DNA of 64,000 bases from assembly GCA_028095005.1 (NCBI GenBank), contig CM051460.1, positions 289,777,074 through 289,841,073 of the forward strand, read 5' to 3'. Below the pieces are notes generated by a model that searched no databases, was not told the origin of the DNA, and was given only the letters and a program-made list of their open reading frames with translations. The translations under genes and the position numbers were made by a program. Positions 1-9,900 of this stretch are shown here, in pieces (positions within the stretch are counted from its first letter, which is position 1; each line of letters opens with the position of its first letter). The stretch is from Rhynchospora pubera (taxonomy: Eukaryota > Streptophyta > Magnoliopsida > Poales > Cyperaceae).

Positions 1-203
1 ATGAGGCTTTTTGGAACGAAACCGCTCAACTCGCTGAAAACCACGGTGCCAGTAATGAACAACAACCTGATGCCGCTTTCTGGAACGAGGCCGCTCAATT
101 CGCCGACAACCATGGTGCCAGTAATCAACATGGAATGAATGCAGAAGAAGATCAACCATGGTGGGATGAAATTCTGCAACATGTAGATGATCAAGATCTC
201 TAA
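1..203 (+). CDS. Partial reading frame with 23-aa repeats, MULE-internal
   Basis: Tail of the frame seen more completely at 26070-26489. It carries two of the three repeats of the form DxAFWNEAAQFADNHGASN and ends in an acidic segment (WWDEILQHVDDQDL) before a TAA at 201-203. Its start lies before the window. No known function is recognised. It sits inside the Mutator-like element, upstream of the transposase remnant, and may be element-encoded or captured sequence. Confidence 0.4.
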   Translation, partial: EAFWNETAQLAENHGASNEQQPDAAFWNEAAQFADNHGASNQHGMNAEEDQPWWDEILQHVDDQDL

Positions 204-241
204 GTATTTATTACTTTGTTTTTAAGTAGCAAACTAAGTTC

Positions 242-372
242 AGTGTGCTAATTTATATTATGGTTTTTTATGTACTTTTTCCTTTGTTTATTTTAGTGTG
301 CTAATTTATATTATGGTTTTTATGTATTTTTTTCTTTCTTTTATTTTAGTGTGCTAATTTATATTATGGTTA
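242..372. repeat. 53-bp tandem repeat, 2.5 copies
   Basis: Units begin AGTGTGCTAATTTATATTAT at 242, 295 and 348, a period of 53 bp. The third unit is partial. It lies inside the Mutator-like element directly downstream of the repeat-containing reading frame. The same array is at 26528-26658. Confidence 0.9.
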
Positions 373-593
373 TAAAATTCAATTCTTCTTCTAATGGTGT
401 GTATTTTTATAGGAAATTGACATCCCTATCATCGCTAAATATAAAGTGAACATATACATAAAACAAAGTGAACATATAGATTATCTAAGTGAACACATAC
501 AAACAAATAAGTTCAATGAAAATAAGTTGAATATGCATATAAACTTCTGAACTAGTGATGACAACACTTATTTGTTTGTAAGTGTTCACTTAG

Positions 594-1309
594 ATCGTCT
601 GCAAATGTCAAAAACCTCAACTGACCGGAATACCATGTGCTCATGTTGTTGCCATATGCGGTACATATAGATGGGAAGTAGATGAATTTATAGACCCACT
701 ATATAGTACAGAGAACATGGTTAAAATATGGTCATCAAGTGACTTCCACTGCTATGAAGACGAAGAGAACTGGCCTCGCTACGATGGACCTGTGGTGTTC
801 CCTGATAAGAATATGATTAATCGGGGGCGGCGAAAGAAGGACCGTGATTGGATGTGGATGGATGCAATGCGAAATAATAAAAATAAAAAAGAAGAACCAC
901 AGAGGACAACAACCCACAACCACCTATCTCTTTGGAGGAACTTCAATCTGGTAGGCGTGCCAACACGCATAGACGAACAAGTACAAGGAATAGAGCTCCG
1001 CCTTCAACAGGTAACCGAGGTGAAAGTTCTTTTTCCAGGGAGCCAGTTCAACCTGGCCGAAGTTCTGTTAGCATAGATCCACGAACTCAAAGTCGTATTA
1101 GTCTTGGTATAGGAGGAAATGAACCACGCCGAAATTCCATTAGCGTGGATCCACGCTCAAGTTCTGCTAGGTATGTCACAAGTCAGGGGACATCAATTAC
1201 AAGGGACAGTCAAGGAGCATCGAGTAGCAGAGCACAAACCGGAATACGTGGTGGAATTTTACGTCTTGGCGCAAGAATAACTAATTTTGCAAGAGGAGGA
1301 AGAAAATAA
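594..1309 (+). pseudogene. MULE transposase C-terminal remnant (SWIM zinc finger)
   Basis: From 594 the frame reads IVCKCQKPQLTGIPCAHVVA, a SWIM-type finger (C-K-C at 600-608, then C-A-H near 636) typical of MuDR/MULE transposases. The usual post-finger region follows: a Y-R-W-E segment, D-P-L-Y, then W-P-R-Y...P-V-V-F-P and a basic RGRRKKDR stretch, ending at 1076. The Ser/Arg/Gly-rich continuation is open in another frame (about 896-1309), which suggests a frameshift in the A-rich tract near 880-900. An in-frame TAG at 591 closes the frame upstream. Because CACTTAG at 587-593 also looks like a splice acceptor, the finger may have been a separate exon. The DDE catalytic core is absent. The upstream ORF at 1-203 is not recognisably transposase. 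Identical to 26880-27595. Confidence 0.8.
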
Positions 1310-1571
1310 TTGTAATTTTTGTGGTGATAATGTAATATTTAGTTGAATTGTACTTTTATGTGATGTGAAAAATAATTGTAATATTCGTAATACTAAGTTG
1401 AATCGAGAGCTGTTTTTTCAGTTGAAAGTGTGACTATCTTGGTCCTTTGAAATTTAAGTTTAGGAAAATTGGTCCGCCAATTAACAGCTTAGTATTTTTG
1501 TTAGAATTTTTCAGAGCGTATTTCCTATTTTTCTAGCGCCAATCTTTTCGAATCCGGAGCTGTTTTTTAAG

Positions 1572-2171
1572 TTCTAATTTTTCTCATATTTAATTATCAA
1601 AATCTTAATTATTAAAAGCAAAAAAAATAAATTAATTAATTACACATAAATTTTATATGAATTTTTCTTATTTTTCCGTATTTTTAAAATAATTTTACAA
1701 TTTATTATCTATTTTTCTAATTAATTAAGTTGTGAATAAACAAATAAAAAGACAAAAAAAAATCTAATATAATTAATAAATTACATATAAATATAAATTT
1801 TCTTTTTCCTCATTTTTTCCGATTTTTTAAATATTTTTTCAATATTTTCTCTATTTTTTTATTTAATTAACTAAATTAAAAACTAATAAACTAAATAAAT
1901 AAATAATAAAAAAAAAAAATTAAACTTACTGTGCGCGGAAAGGTGGTCCGGAGCAGTTAGATCGTAAACGTTAGATCGAAATCCAGGATTCCCATCTGAC
2001 GTTAGATCGGAATCCCAGAATCCGATCTAACGTTAGATCGGAATCTGAGAATCCGATCTAACGTTCGGAATCCAGGATTCCGATCTTACGATACTATTTA
2101 TATTAAACTGATTAAATTGATATTAATTTTATTAGATTATATTATTTTAATATTATTTTTTAAAATTTCGG
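1572..2171. repeat. Right terminal inverted repeat of the MULE (copy 1)
   Basis: Its reverse complement matches 25158-25735: an outer part (CCGAAATTTTAAAAAATAAT), a middle part with several palindromic GATCGGAATCC...GGATTCCGATC motifs (about 1950-2095), and a long A/T-rich inner part. Length is close to 0.6 kb. Confidence 0.8.
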
Positions 2172-2334
2172 TCGTGTTGGAAACTGCGCACCTCCAGTCC
2201 ACACACCACACCCCCTATTCAAGTAATAGCTGTCGGCTATTTTAAAAACGAATTGCTGCTGGGCCTCCATTTACCTGCACACCGAGTGTTCGATCATGAA
2301 AACATTTAAGTATATATTAACACAGTTAGGTATG

Positions 2335-2640
2335 TCAATATTAACGTTCCGCCATAATGTTCCGTTTCGTTCTGTCCAAACGAAACGTTAAACGGAAGAG
2401 ATTTCAGATTCGTTTTTGAAAACGAAACAGAAACAAAATTAAAATTTATAAATATTACTAAAACAGAAAATGAAATTCCGCTGAAATCAATGATAAATAA
2501 AGGACATAACGTTAAACGAAATGAAAAACTGTTTCGTTTGACGAAACGAAACGTTAAACGCAATAGATTTCAGGTTCTTAATTGGAACAGAACGAAAACA
2601 GAACAAACCTGTTTCGCATTCCGTTTCAACGTTTGACAGG
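2335..2640. repeat. GTTTCGTT/AACGAAAC-rich repeat block
   Basis: Dense dispersed copies of GTTTCGTT, AACGAAAC and CGTTAAACG on both strands, e.g. near 2365, 2383, 2423, 2538 and 2550. Related motifs recur at 6280-6480. No ORF or TIR boundary was recognised. Identical at 28621-28926. Confidence 0.6.
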
Positions 2641-3007
2641 TCTAAACATAGTACAGATATTCCAAACAACTATCTAGCTATATTTAGTTGACATGTTTGT
2701 CAATTGTATAATATATATAGCTTAACACAAAATTAGAAGCATTAGTTGCTAGAGGCATGCATATTGCTATTTGTTTGCAACAAGTATTTATTTTCTATAT
2801 GCTAATAAACGCACTTATATTTTTTATTCATCAATACTCGAAATAATGCATTGTAACTTATGCGATGGGTTGACAGACCTGAATTATCTTTTCATCATAA
2901 ATTGTTTAAGAACAACAAAACTCAATTTTCTAAGACAAGTTATTTTAAATAACATTGCTCAGTTATTTATATAAATTAGAAACAAAATTTATTGAGCTGT
3001 GAAAACT

Positions 3008-3066
3008 AACTTTTGGTCTAGTGGTAAATAGCAATATACTTGTGAAGATGGTGGATTCGGAGCTTT
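3008..3066 (+). other. tRNA-derived SINE head, candidate
   Basis: TGGTCTAGTGG at 3014-3024 fits the pol III A box. GGATTCGGAGC at 3053-3063 is a degenerate B box about 30 bp downstream. The region cannot fold as a full tRNA by eye, so a SINE head or decayed tRNA-like sequence is the best reading. Also at 29294-29352. Confidence 0.3.
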
Positions 3067-3079
3067 ACCGAATCTTTTA

Positions 3080-3907
3080 TGACATTTAATTTCAAAATAA
3101 GAGTTGGAGAGTTTGACTTTTATCTTATCTTAAAATGATATATCTCAAAATAACAGCTGAAACTCAGAAGATCATGGATCTGGCCACCAGGAGAAAATTC
3201 TCGGGTACACAGATAATTTGTCCCAAGAAAATATTAGTACGTACGTGCATCCTCTTTCCCCGTCCCAAATAACTGTTGGCCATTCCGACTACAGCGCGCC
3301 CATAATTCATAGTTTCATACCCACGGTAAATTCATTTTCAATATTCATTCAAATCCATCGCTGCCGAACAGTTAATACTCGACCGACAGAACGAGCGACA
3401 ATACTTTTCAATTCCGGAAGAGCTAGAAAATGATGTCTGGGAGGACGCCATGTTTTTGGTTTTTAAATTTTTCTGGTAGAAGACGGCGCCATATTATTGC
3501 AAAACACAATCTCATATTAACTAAGAAACATTTTATATTTAGTCCATCAGAGCTGTTTCCTTTTCTTACTTTTACTCTTTTTGTTGCAAGTTATTAGCAT
3601 TTAATTTGACGGGGATACCAAAAGAAGCCGAAAATGAGAAGCGATCACTCATTTAAACAACAATGTTAGATTTGGCTAATTTTAGTTGTCGGTTGTCAAA
3701 AATAAATTACGCAGTGCTATCACCAATGGTTGTTGATTTTGCATTTTTGCTTCCTTCAATTTCAGGTGTAAAGCCGGACGTACGCTAATTTCTTTTGAAG
3801 TAGCTGCATCCTCTTAAATTACAACATATTATTTTCGAATAAAAAGAATTTAAAATAAAAAAAATAAATTTCAATTTTGAAAATATGAAATCTAACTTTG
3901 TGTTGTC
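3080..3907. other. Intergenic, no gene seen
   Basis: Short open frames only, with no recognisable domain or repeat boundary. It ends at the 5' LTR of the copia element. Confidence 0.6.
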
Positions 3908-4259
3908 TGTTATGGTAAACTAGTAGTGTCGGTATATTGACAAGAATAAGCCGAAGCAATGGCATACAAATATGGAAAGTTATTTTTTGTTAAGTACTAG
4001 TATTTGATAATATTTGTTTCTTAATTCATATATGTTATGTTTTAGTTTTATGGCAATTAGAAAATAAGAAAGCAATTGTTATTCTAGGCAGTATTGTATT
4101 AGGAAATATATTTCTTACTATGTAATAGATATAATAGTAGTATAAAGTAATGAAAGAAAATAGAAAATGGTGTAGCAAGATTTACACACCACAAAAATTT
4201 TCTCTCTGTTCTGTCTGTGATCATTGTGAATTGAGTTGATTATTTGAGTATTTCCAACA
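3908..4259 (+). repeat. 5' LTR of copia element (copy 1)
   Basis: 352 bp, TGTTATGG...CCAACA. It differs from the 3' LTR at about 11 positions, all transitions by my reading. Confidence 0.92.
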
Positions 4260-4261
4260 AT

Positions 4262-4273
4262 TGGTATCAGAGC
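4262..4273 (+). promoter_or_regulatory. Primer binding site, tRNA-iMet type
   Basis: TGGTATCAGAGC two bases after the LTR end. This is the standard plant LTR-retrotransposon primer site complementary to initiator tRNA-Met. The copy-2 site is at 30548-30559. Confidence 0.92.
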
Positions 4274-4281
4274 GCAGTATT

Positions 4282-5151
4282 ATGGGAGACAACAACACCG
4301 AGATAAAGAAGACTCCACCACCGAAAGTACTGGTGAGAGGAGGTGGTGTGCCAATCCAGTAGCCCATGTTGAACCATGAGAATTATGGCTTGTGGGCTAT
4401 AAAAATGAAGATCATCATGCGATCCATGTGTGTATGGGAAGCAATAGATGGTAGTGCATCAGTTGATGTAGAGAAGGATCATGGTCCCATGGCAGCGATC
4501 TCTCAAGCCGTGCCAGATGATGTGATGATGGCAATTGCTGAAAAGAAAACAGCGAAGGAGGCGTGGGAGGCAATCAAGGAAATGAGTATAGGTGAGGACC
4601 GTGTCAAAAAAAACAAGGGCACAAGTCTTAAAGCGACAGTTTGATCGGATTGTTATGGATGATTCCGATAACATTCTTGATTTTTCAAGGAGATTTACTT
4701 GTGTTGTGAGCGAGATTCACTCTCTTGGAGAAGATTTGAAAGAAAGCACGTAGTTGAAAAATTATTTGGAGTTGTCCCTGATAGGTTTCTTCCCATTATT
4801 GGTACCATAGAACAATGGGGGGACATGACCACGATGTCTGTTACAGAGGCAATATGGCGATTGCGAGTCTTTGAGGAAAATTTGAAAGGGAGATGCAAAT
4901 TTGAGGAAGAAGAAGAGCAGTTGTTATTGACACGTGCACAGTGGGAAGCATTAGCTCTAAAAGAAAAGAAAGACGTTGAAAGAAAAAGGTCATATAAAAA
5001 ATTTGACAAGTCGAAGGTTAAGTGTTTCAATTGCTTAGAATATGGTCACTTTGCTTCTGAATGCACCCAATTTCAAAAGGAGAAGGCATATGTGGTAGAA
5101 GTGGAAGATGATGAACCCGCCATTATTAACCGATCCGAGGAGTTGATGTGA
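4282..5151 (+). pseudogene. Copia-type Gag, broken (copy 1)
   Basis: The frame opens at ATG 4282, directly after the primer site. An in-frame TAG lies at 4360-4362, just before MLNHENYGLWAIKMK, the usual plant Gag (UBN2-like) start region. KKTAKEAWEAIKEM and related family hallmarks follow. A frameshift near 4620 moves the coding to another frame, and a second near 4750 moves it back. The C-terminal part ends with a CCHC zinc knuckle (C-F-N-C-x4-H-x4-C, about 5027-5066) and an acidic tail before TGA at 5149-5151. Gag would normally package the RNA. This copy cannot make it intact. Confidence 0.88.
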
Positions 5152-5181
5152 AAGCCGACACGACTAGCTTAGGGAAGTGAA

Positions 5182-5533
5182 TGTTATGGTAAACTAGTAG
5201 TGTCGGTATATTGACAAGAATAAGCCGAAGCAATGGCATACAAACATAGAAAGTTATTTTTTGTTAAGTACTAGTATTTGGTAATATTTGTTTCTTAATT
5301 CATATATGTTATATTTTAATTTTATAGCAATTAGAAAATAAGAAAATAATTGTTATTCTAGGCAGTATTATATTAGGAAATATATTTCTTACTATGTAAT
5401 AGATATAATAGTAGCATAAAGTAATGAAAGAAAATAGAAAATGATGTAGCAAGATTTACACACCACAAAAATTTTCTCTCTGTTCTGTCTGTGATCATTG
5501 TGAATTGAGTTGATTATTTGAGTATTTCCAACA
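5182..5533 (+). repeat. 3' LTR of copia element (copy 1)
   Basis: 352 bp, the same length as the 5' LTR, directly after AGGGAAGTGAA. Confidence 0.92.
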
Positions 5534-6279
5534 CCGTCACCCCGGCTGCTTTGGAAATTTGACCCGACCATTGAATTTCTTCAAATCTTTTGTTTGGTTA
5601 GTAATGGACTAATGGCAGCTAGCCAGCTACCACCCACTTTCCATTGGATAACCGTTCAACCAAATACTCTCAAGGAGACTGATTATTTGACACAAACTGT
5701 GTCCAATGAATAGCTGCCTCGTCTGGTGGCTTCGTATTTCATGGTCACATACTCACATTTGGTGTTCTTTTTGTCTTGTCAATTTGTCATTCACGTGCGA
5801 TTTCTGAAGATGACGCGCATTAGTAGCTTTCATATTGCGTAGCTATTACGCAAGACCAGTACTCACCATCTCTTTCGAGTTACTATTTTTTTTTTTTTAT
5901 TGTTTTAGCTCATCTTCTCTTCATCTGGACGGCTTGCTTTTGTCTATCATTTGAGATGATATTTATCATCCAGATTGTTCGATTGAAATTAAAATTCTAA
6001 CGCCATTTATTGATTTCATACAAAATATCTCAAAAAATATCAACAGTCCGATCTGAAAGATTTTCACCATCAGAGAGCTCTGCTTTTCTTGAACTTTGTA
6101 ATTTTTTTTATCTTTTCTGGCCCAGTTTATTTCCTGTAGACTGTAGTGGACCATTTATAAGAGAGTGGCTGGACCCTATCCTAACATCATTATTCATCAC
6201 CAATAGAAAAAAAAAGAAGTAACAAATGGCCCGGTTTGGTCTGCCTGGCTACCATGAATCATAGGCCTGCAAACAGAAG
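5534..6279. other. Intergenic, no gene seen
   Basis: Short frames at 5966-6222 on both strands lack any recognisable domain. A T-rich run lies near 5888. Confidence 0.6.
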
Positions 6280-6480
6280 ACCGTTTATCCGTTTTACGTT
6301 TTGTTTCGTTCGGACGAAATGGTTAACGAAACAATAAAACTGCCTACATGAATTAATCACGAAAAATTTATTAATATCAATCGTTTCGTCCTTACGAAGC
6401 GGTTAACGAAATTGGAAATTAGTTTCGTCAACGAAAGGAAACAGTTATGAAACACCTTAGTTTCGTCACCGTTCGCACGT
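6280..6480. repeat. Second GTTTCGTT/AACGAAAC block
   Basis: Motifs TTTCGTTCGGACGAAAT, GGTTAACGAA (three times) and TTTCGTCAACGAAA lie within 200 bp. It is related to the block at 2335-2640. Identical at 32566-32766. Confidence 0.55.
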
Positions 6481-6941
6481 AGCCTACATGAATGCGTTGA
6501 TCCAAGGATTATATTCACCTACAAGTGAAGTGGACATATATTTGAATGGATTGTATAAAAGATGCTTGCACATCGCAGTTATTGCTTAGTTTATATATTT
6601 GCAAAAACTCTAAACGGTTTTGGCTGGAAACTAAAAAACAAATATGACAACAACTGGAAGCAAAATAAATGTCTATGAATAAAACCTGGAATTCATTTGA
6701 TATATTTAGAAATGTCTATGAATAAAACCTAGAATTCAACAAGATTGGATTTCATTTTATCTGATATGTAGAACAGCAGACTACCACTGCTTATAACAAT
6801 GAAACATTTTAATACTACAACTTTTCGGTGCCGCATTTGATGAGGAGCAAAAGTTTATTTTTCCCATTGGACCGTGAAACGTGAACCCATGCATTTACAT
6901 TTGGTGCAATACTGTCGCTTGGTTTGCCTGACACGTGTCCC
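6481..6941. other. 3' flank of the MADS gene
   Basis: AT-rich, with a small direct repeat (AAATGTCTATGAATAAAACCT near 6667 and 6710). It lies downstream of the minus-strand stop codon and probably includes the 3' UTR. Confidence 0.5.
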
Positions 6942-9900
6942 TCAACCCAGCTCATCCTGATTCTCCAATCTATGCACCTGAAAATAGAAAATAGAAAACT
7001 AAGGTAAATATTATATAACATTTGCAAATTTAGAGTTCTTCCGCTTTCCAACGTGCATAGTTCATGTTCCAAATTCATGCTTGATTTTGATTAGTCTTAC
7101 ATGGATAGGGTTTTACGAACGTTTTATGATGTTCTTTATTTTCTTTCTTTGAACAGCCTGAAAGGCCTTAATTTGTAAAAGACCTAATCATCCACAATCA
7201 GCTCAAAACTAAAAAAAAAAAATTTAAAAAATAGATTACAAATGGACTCAGAGGAACGGTGGATAATATAAAAACAGACAAAACGAGATATTAGCACAAC
7301 TTATTCTTGCCAGGTTTCCTCGATCGAGTATTAGCTCATATAGCATTTTACCAGTAAATTATCTGGTAGAATTGGGTTATATGAGCATTTTGGACGTATA
7401 TCGAGAAACTGATCCCACAAGATAAAATAGAATACATCTAAAAGAAATGTGCACATTTCAGTGACATGCATCTCTGTTAGAATATTGTGCATGTCATCCT
7501 GGCAGGTTGTCACATAACAAATTGAATTGCTTTTTGATCTACTTTATGTTGATAACTAAAAGCAATGGAATATTCTTTCTTTTGTTACTTAGTGAGTTTT
7601 GACATTTTGGCCTTTACTACTAACTAATTGATCTTAGTAATTAAATACCACATTCATTCAAGCCAAGCAAATGCATATTCCTCATATATATGCTACAACT
7701 CTTGAATAAATTGGTTAAGAAGCAACCTAATCCGACTTATTAAATAGGAAGGGATGTGGGGGCCATTTATTCATGTTTTCAATCTTATTGCAATGTATTG
7801 GACAAAGGAAAAACATGAGACAACACTTTTACCTTTTTGGATTTTATCATGCTTAGTGCGTTGAGTAATACTTTCTCCAACTTTTCTAGCTTGTTGGAAT
7901 CAAGCTGCTCCAGATGTTCATCATTAGCCCTACAATATTTTTTTTCTTCTGTTTTTAATTCACTTTGCCACTGTTAAAGACATGTATCTCTTGATGGTGC
8001 AAATTTTGCAAATTTTAATTTTTAGTTTAAATACATACCAAGAAGCAATATCTAGTATTGAAGACTTGAGATCACTATGGATGTTCTCATCATTTTGCTG
8101 CAGATAAATAATAATTTTCTTATAACGGTTTATTGTCAGGACGTATGTACCATACCCATTTGAATATTTGAGGCAAGCTATACAATTGATGAAGCAAACA
8201 TAATTACAATTAAACTATGATCCAGGCATACCCTGCAGGTTCAGATTAGCAGTTTTACAAAGATAAGAGGTATTCTCTAACCAGTAAGTACAAACAAAAA
8301 AGAAAAGCAGAAAAGGAGAGTGATATGCTTGTCAATTACACATAGTCAAAACAATACTCTACTGAATACAGATCCTAGCAATTGCAACACTGGAATATAT
8401 ACCACACTTTACTTTCTTGCATGTAACATTCAACAATATATTTCATTAAAGATATTATATTATTTTGCAAATAAAATCATAAAAGAAAAAAGGACTACAC
8501 ATTAAGGTTTGAATTTATCCTACGGTACCTGAATATTACTGCATGTGGTGTCCTCCAGTTTGGGCTGTCTTCCAGTTGTCTCTTTGGAAGTGCACGTAAA
8601 TTGTTGATACCGTTTGAATGTCTTTCCAATGCTGCATTGAAGAAAAGGAGAGCTTAGGTATACATTAGAATTTATGATGAACCTGTACTTCTTACACTCA
8701 GGTACACATTTTAGAATTTATAATGAACCTATATATGTATTGAATGGCATAGTGCTTAGGTTAATGATTGGGTAACCACAGAAACGTTATAACTACGTTC
8801 AGGATGTACTATCAGCGTAGCAAACCACATCATCATAGGTTCCATGCTTTTGGTTCTTGCATCGGAATAAATGCACATAATGAAGTTCTATGACTTTTAT
8901 TTGAACTTACTTACAATTAATTTAAATATGACCCTTTTAATTACCTCCGTCCCATCTCTCTATTAACAATTCTAACACGTTTCCAAAATCCAGCAGTTCA
9001 TGTGTACCTTTTCTTTGATTTACATTTTTTCTTTCTCTTTTTACAGTTCTCATCCTAATTTTTGTTATCCTTCTAATTTGCCCCAATGATGCTGTAGCTT
9101 TGTTGCATAGTTGTATACGTGAATGATAAGTCATTTACCCCAATTGAACTCAAGTTTGAGATATAGAAGTTCATCTTCTAGATTACAGTGAAATTGGCAA
9201 AGCTATAAAGGAATTAACTAGAAAGCAAGTAAGATATTGTCACCAATAGACATTATTCCAAATATATATAGGCCGAATGTTCTAAATATTACCAAATATG
9301 ACACTTAAAGTGCAGCATATATTTTACATAAAAAAACATATAACAGCATTAAATTCAGAGCTGTGTTACAAGAATGACTCAGACATAACCAGAAATATTG
9401 ATTTAGTGCATCTGATGTGTGATTATAGTTTGGGTGTTGCTTTTACTTCACCTTTGTATATTCTACCTATCCCTCCATAATGAGGGCCTAGTTAGATTTT
9501 TGAAACCCCTTTCATATTTCATCAAAGTTTCATTTGAATAGTAGATTCTTCGTGGTTTTCTATGATGACCTCACATTTTTTTTCTTTATTACACGAGTGT
9601 CCAGCAGTTCGTGGTTTGTTTTCTACAAGGGAGAATATAGAAGGTAAGTTCTACAAAGGCTAATTTTTTTCTGAAATGGTAAATTCATAAGAATGTTTAG
9701 TCCATGAAGAAATAACAAACATGCAGTTGAAAAAAAGGAATATAACACATATTGTTTGATAAAAATGAAAGTCACGAGATGTTGATAAGTTTCTTCCGTT
9801 TAAAAAGGACCGATATTCATTGTCCCTAAAGTTGAACCTTGGAAATTAAGGAAGAGAGAGAAAAGGTGGCTCTTTATAACCTCACTCATTTGTTTCATTT

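Larger units (their letters stand above)
1..2171 (+). mobile_element. Mutator-like element, 3' portion (copy 1)
   Basis: Right-hand two thirds of the element that is complete at 25158-28457. It holds the end of a repeat-containing reading frame, a three-copy 53-bp tandem repeat, a transposase C-terminal remnant with a SWIM zinc finger, and the AT-rich right TIR ending in AATTTCGG at 2171. The left TIR is outside the window. Assignment to Mutator rests on the CxC...CxH finger and the long TIRs. No clear target-site duplication was found. Confidence 0.75.
3908..5533 (+). mobile_element. Non-autonomous Ty1/copia-type LTR retrotransposon, gag only (copy 1)
   Basis: Two 352-bp LTRs (3908-4259, 5182-5533) start TGTTATGG and end CCAACA. 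The 5' LTR is followed by a perfect tRNA-iMet primer site. The 3' LTR is preceded by a purine-rich AGGGAAGTGAA. The interior is only about 0.9 kb and encodes a broken Gag without protease, integrase or RT. Flanking pentamers TTGTC/CCGTC are at best a decayed TSD. Gag plus tRNA-Met primer site points to copia. The element is in both segment copies, so it inserted before the duplication. Confidence 0.92.

Noticed and set aside
735..970. Minus-strand frames opposite the MULE transposase remnant
   Set aside because: They are shadows of the plus-strand frame with its SWIM finger and lack any motif.
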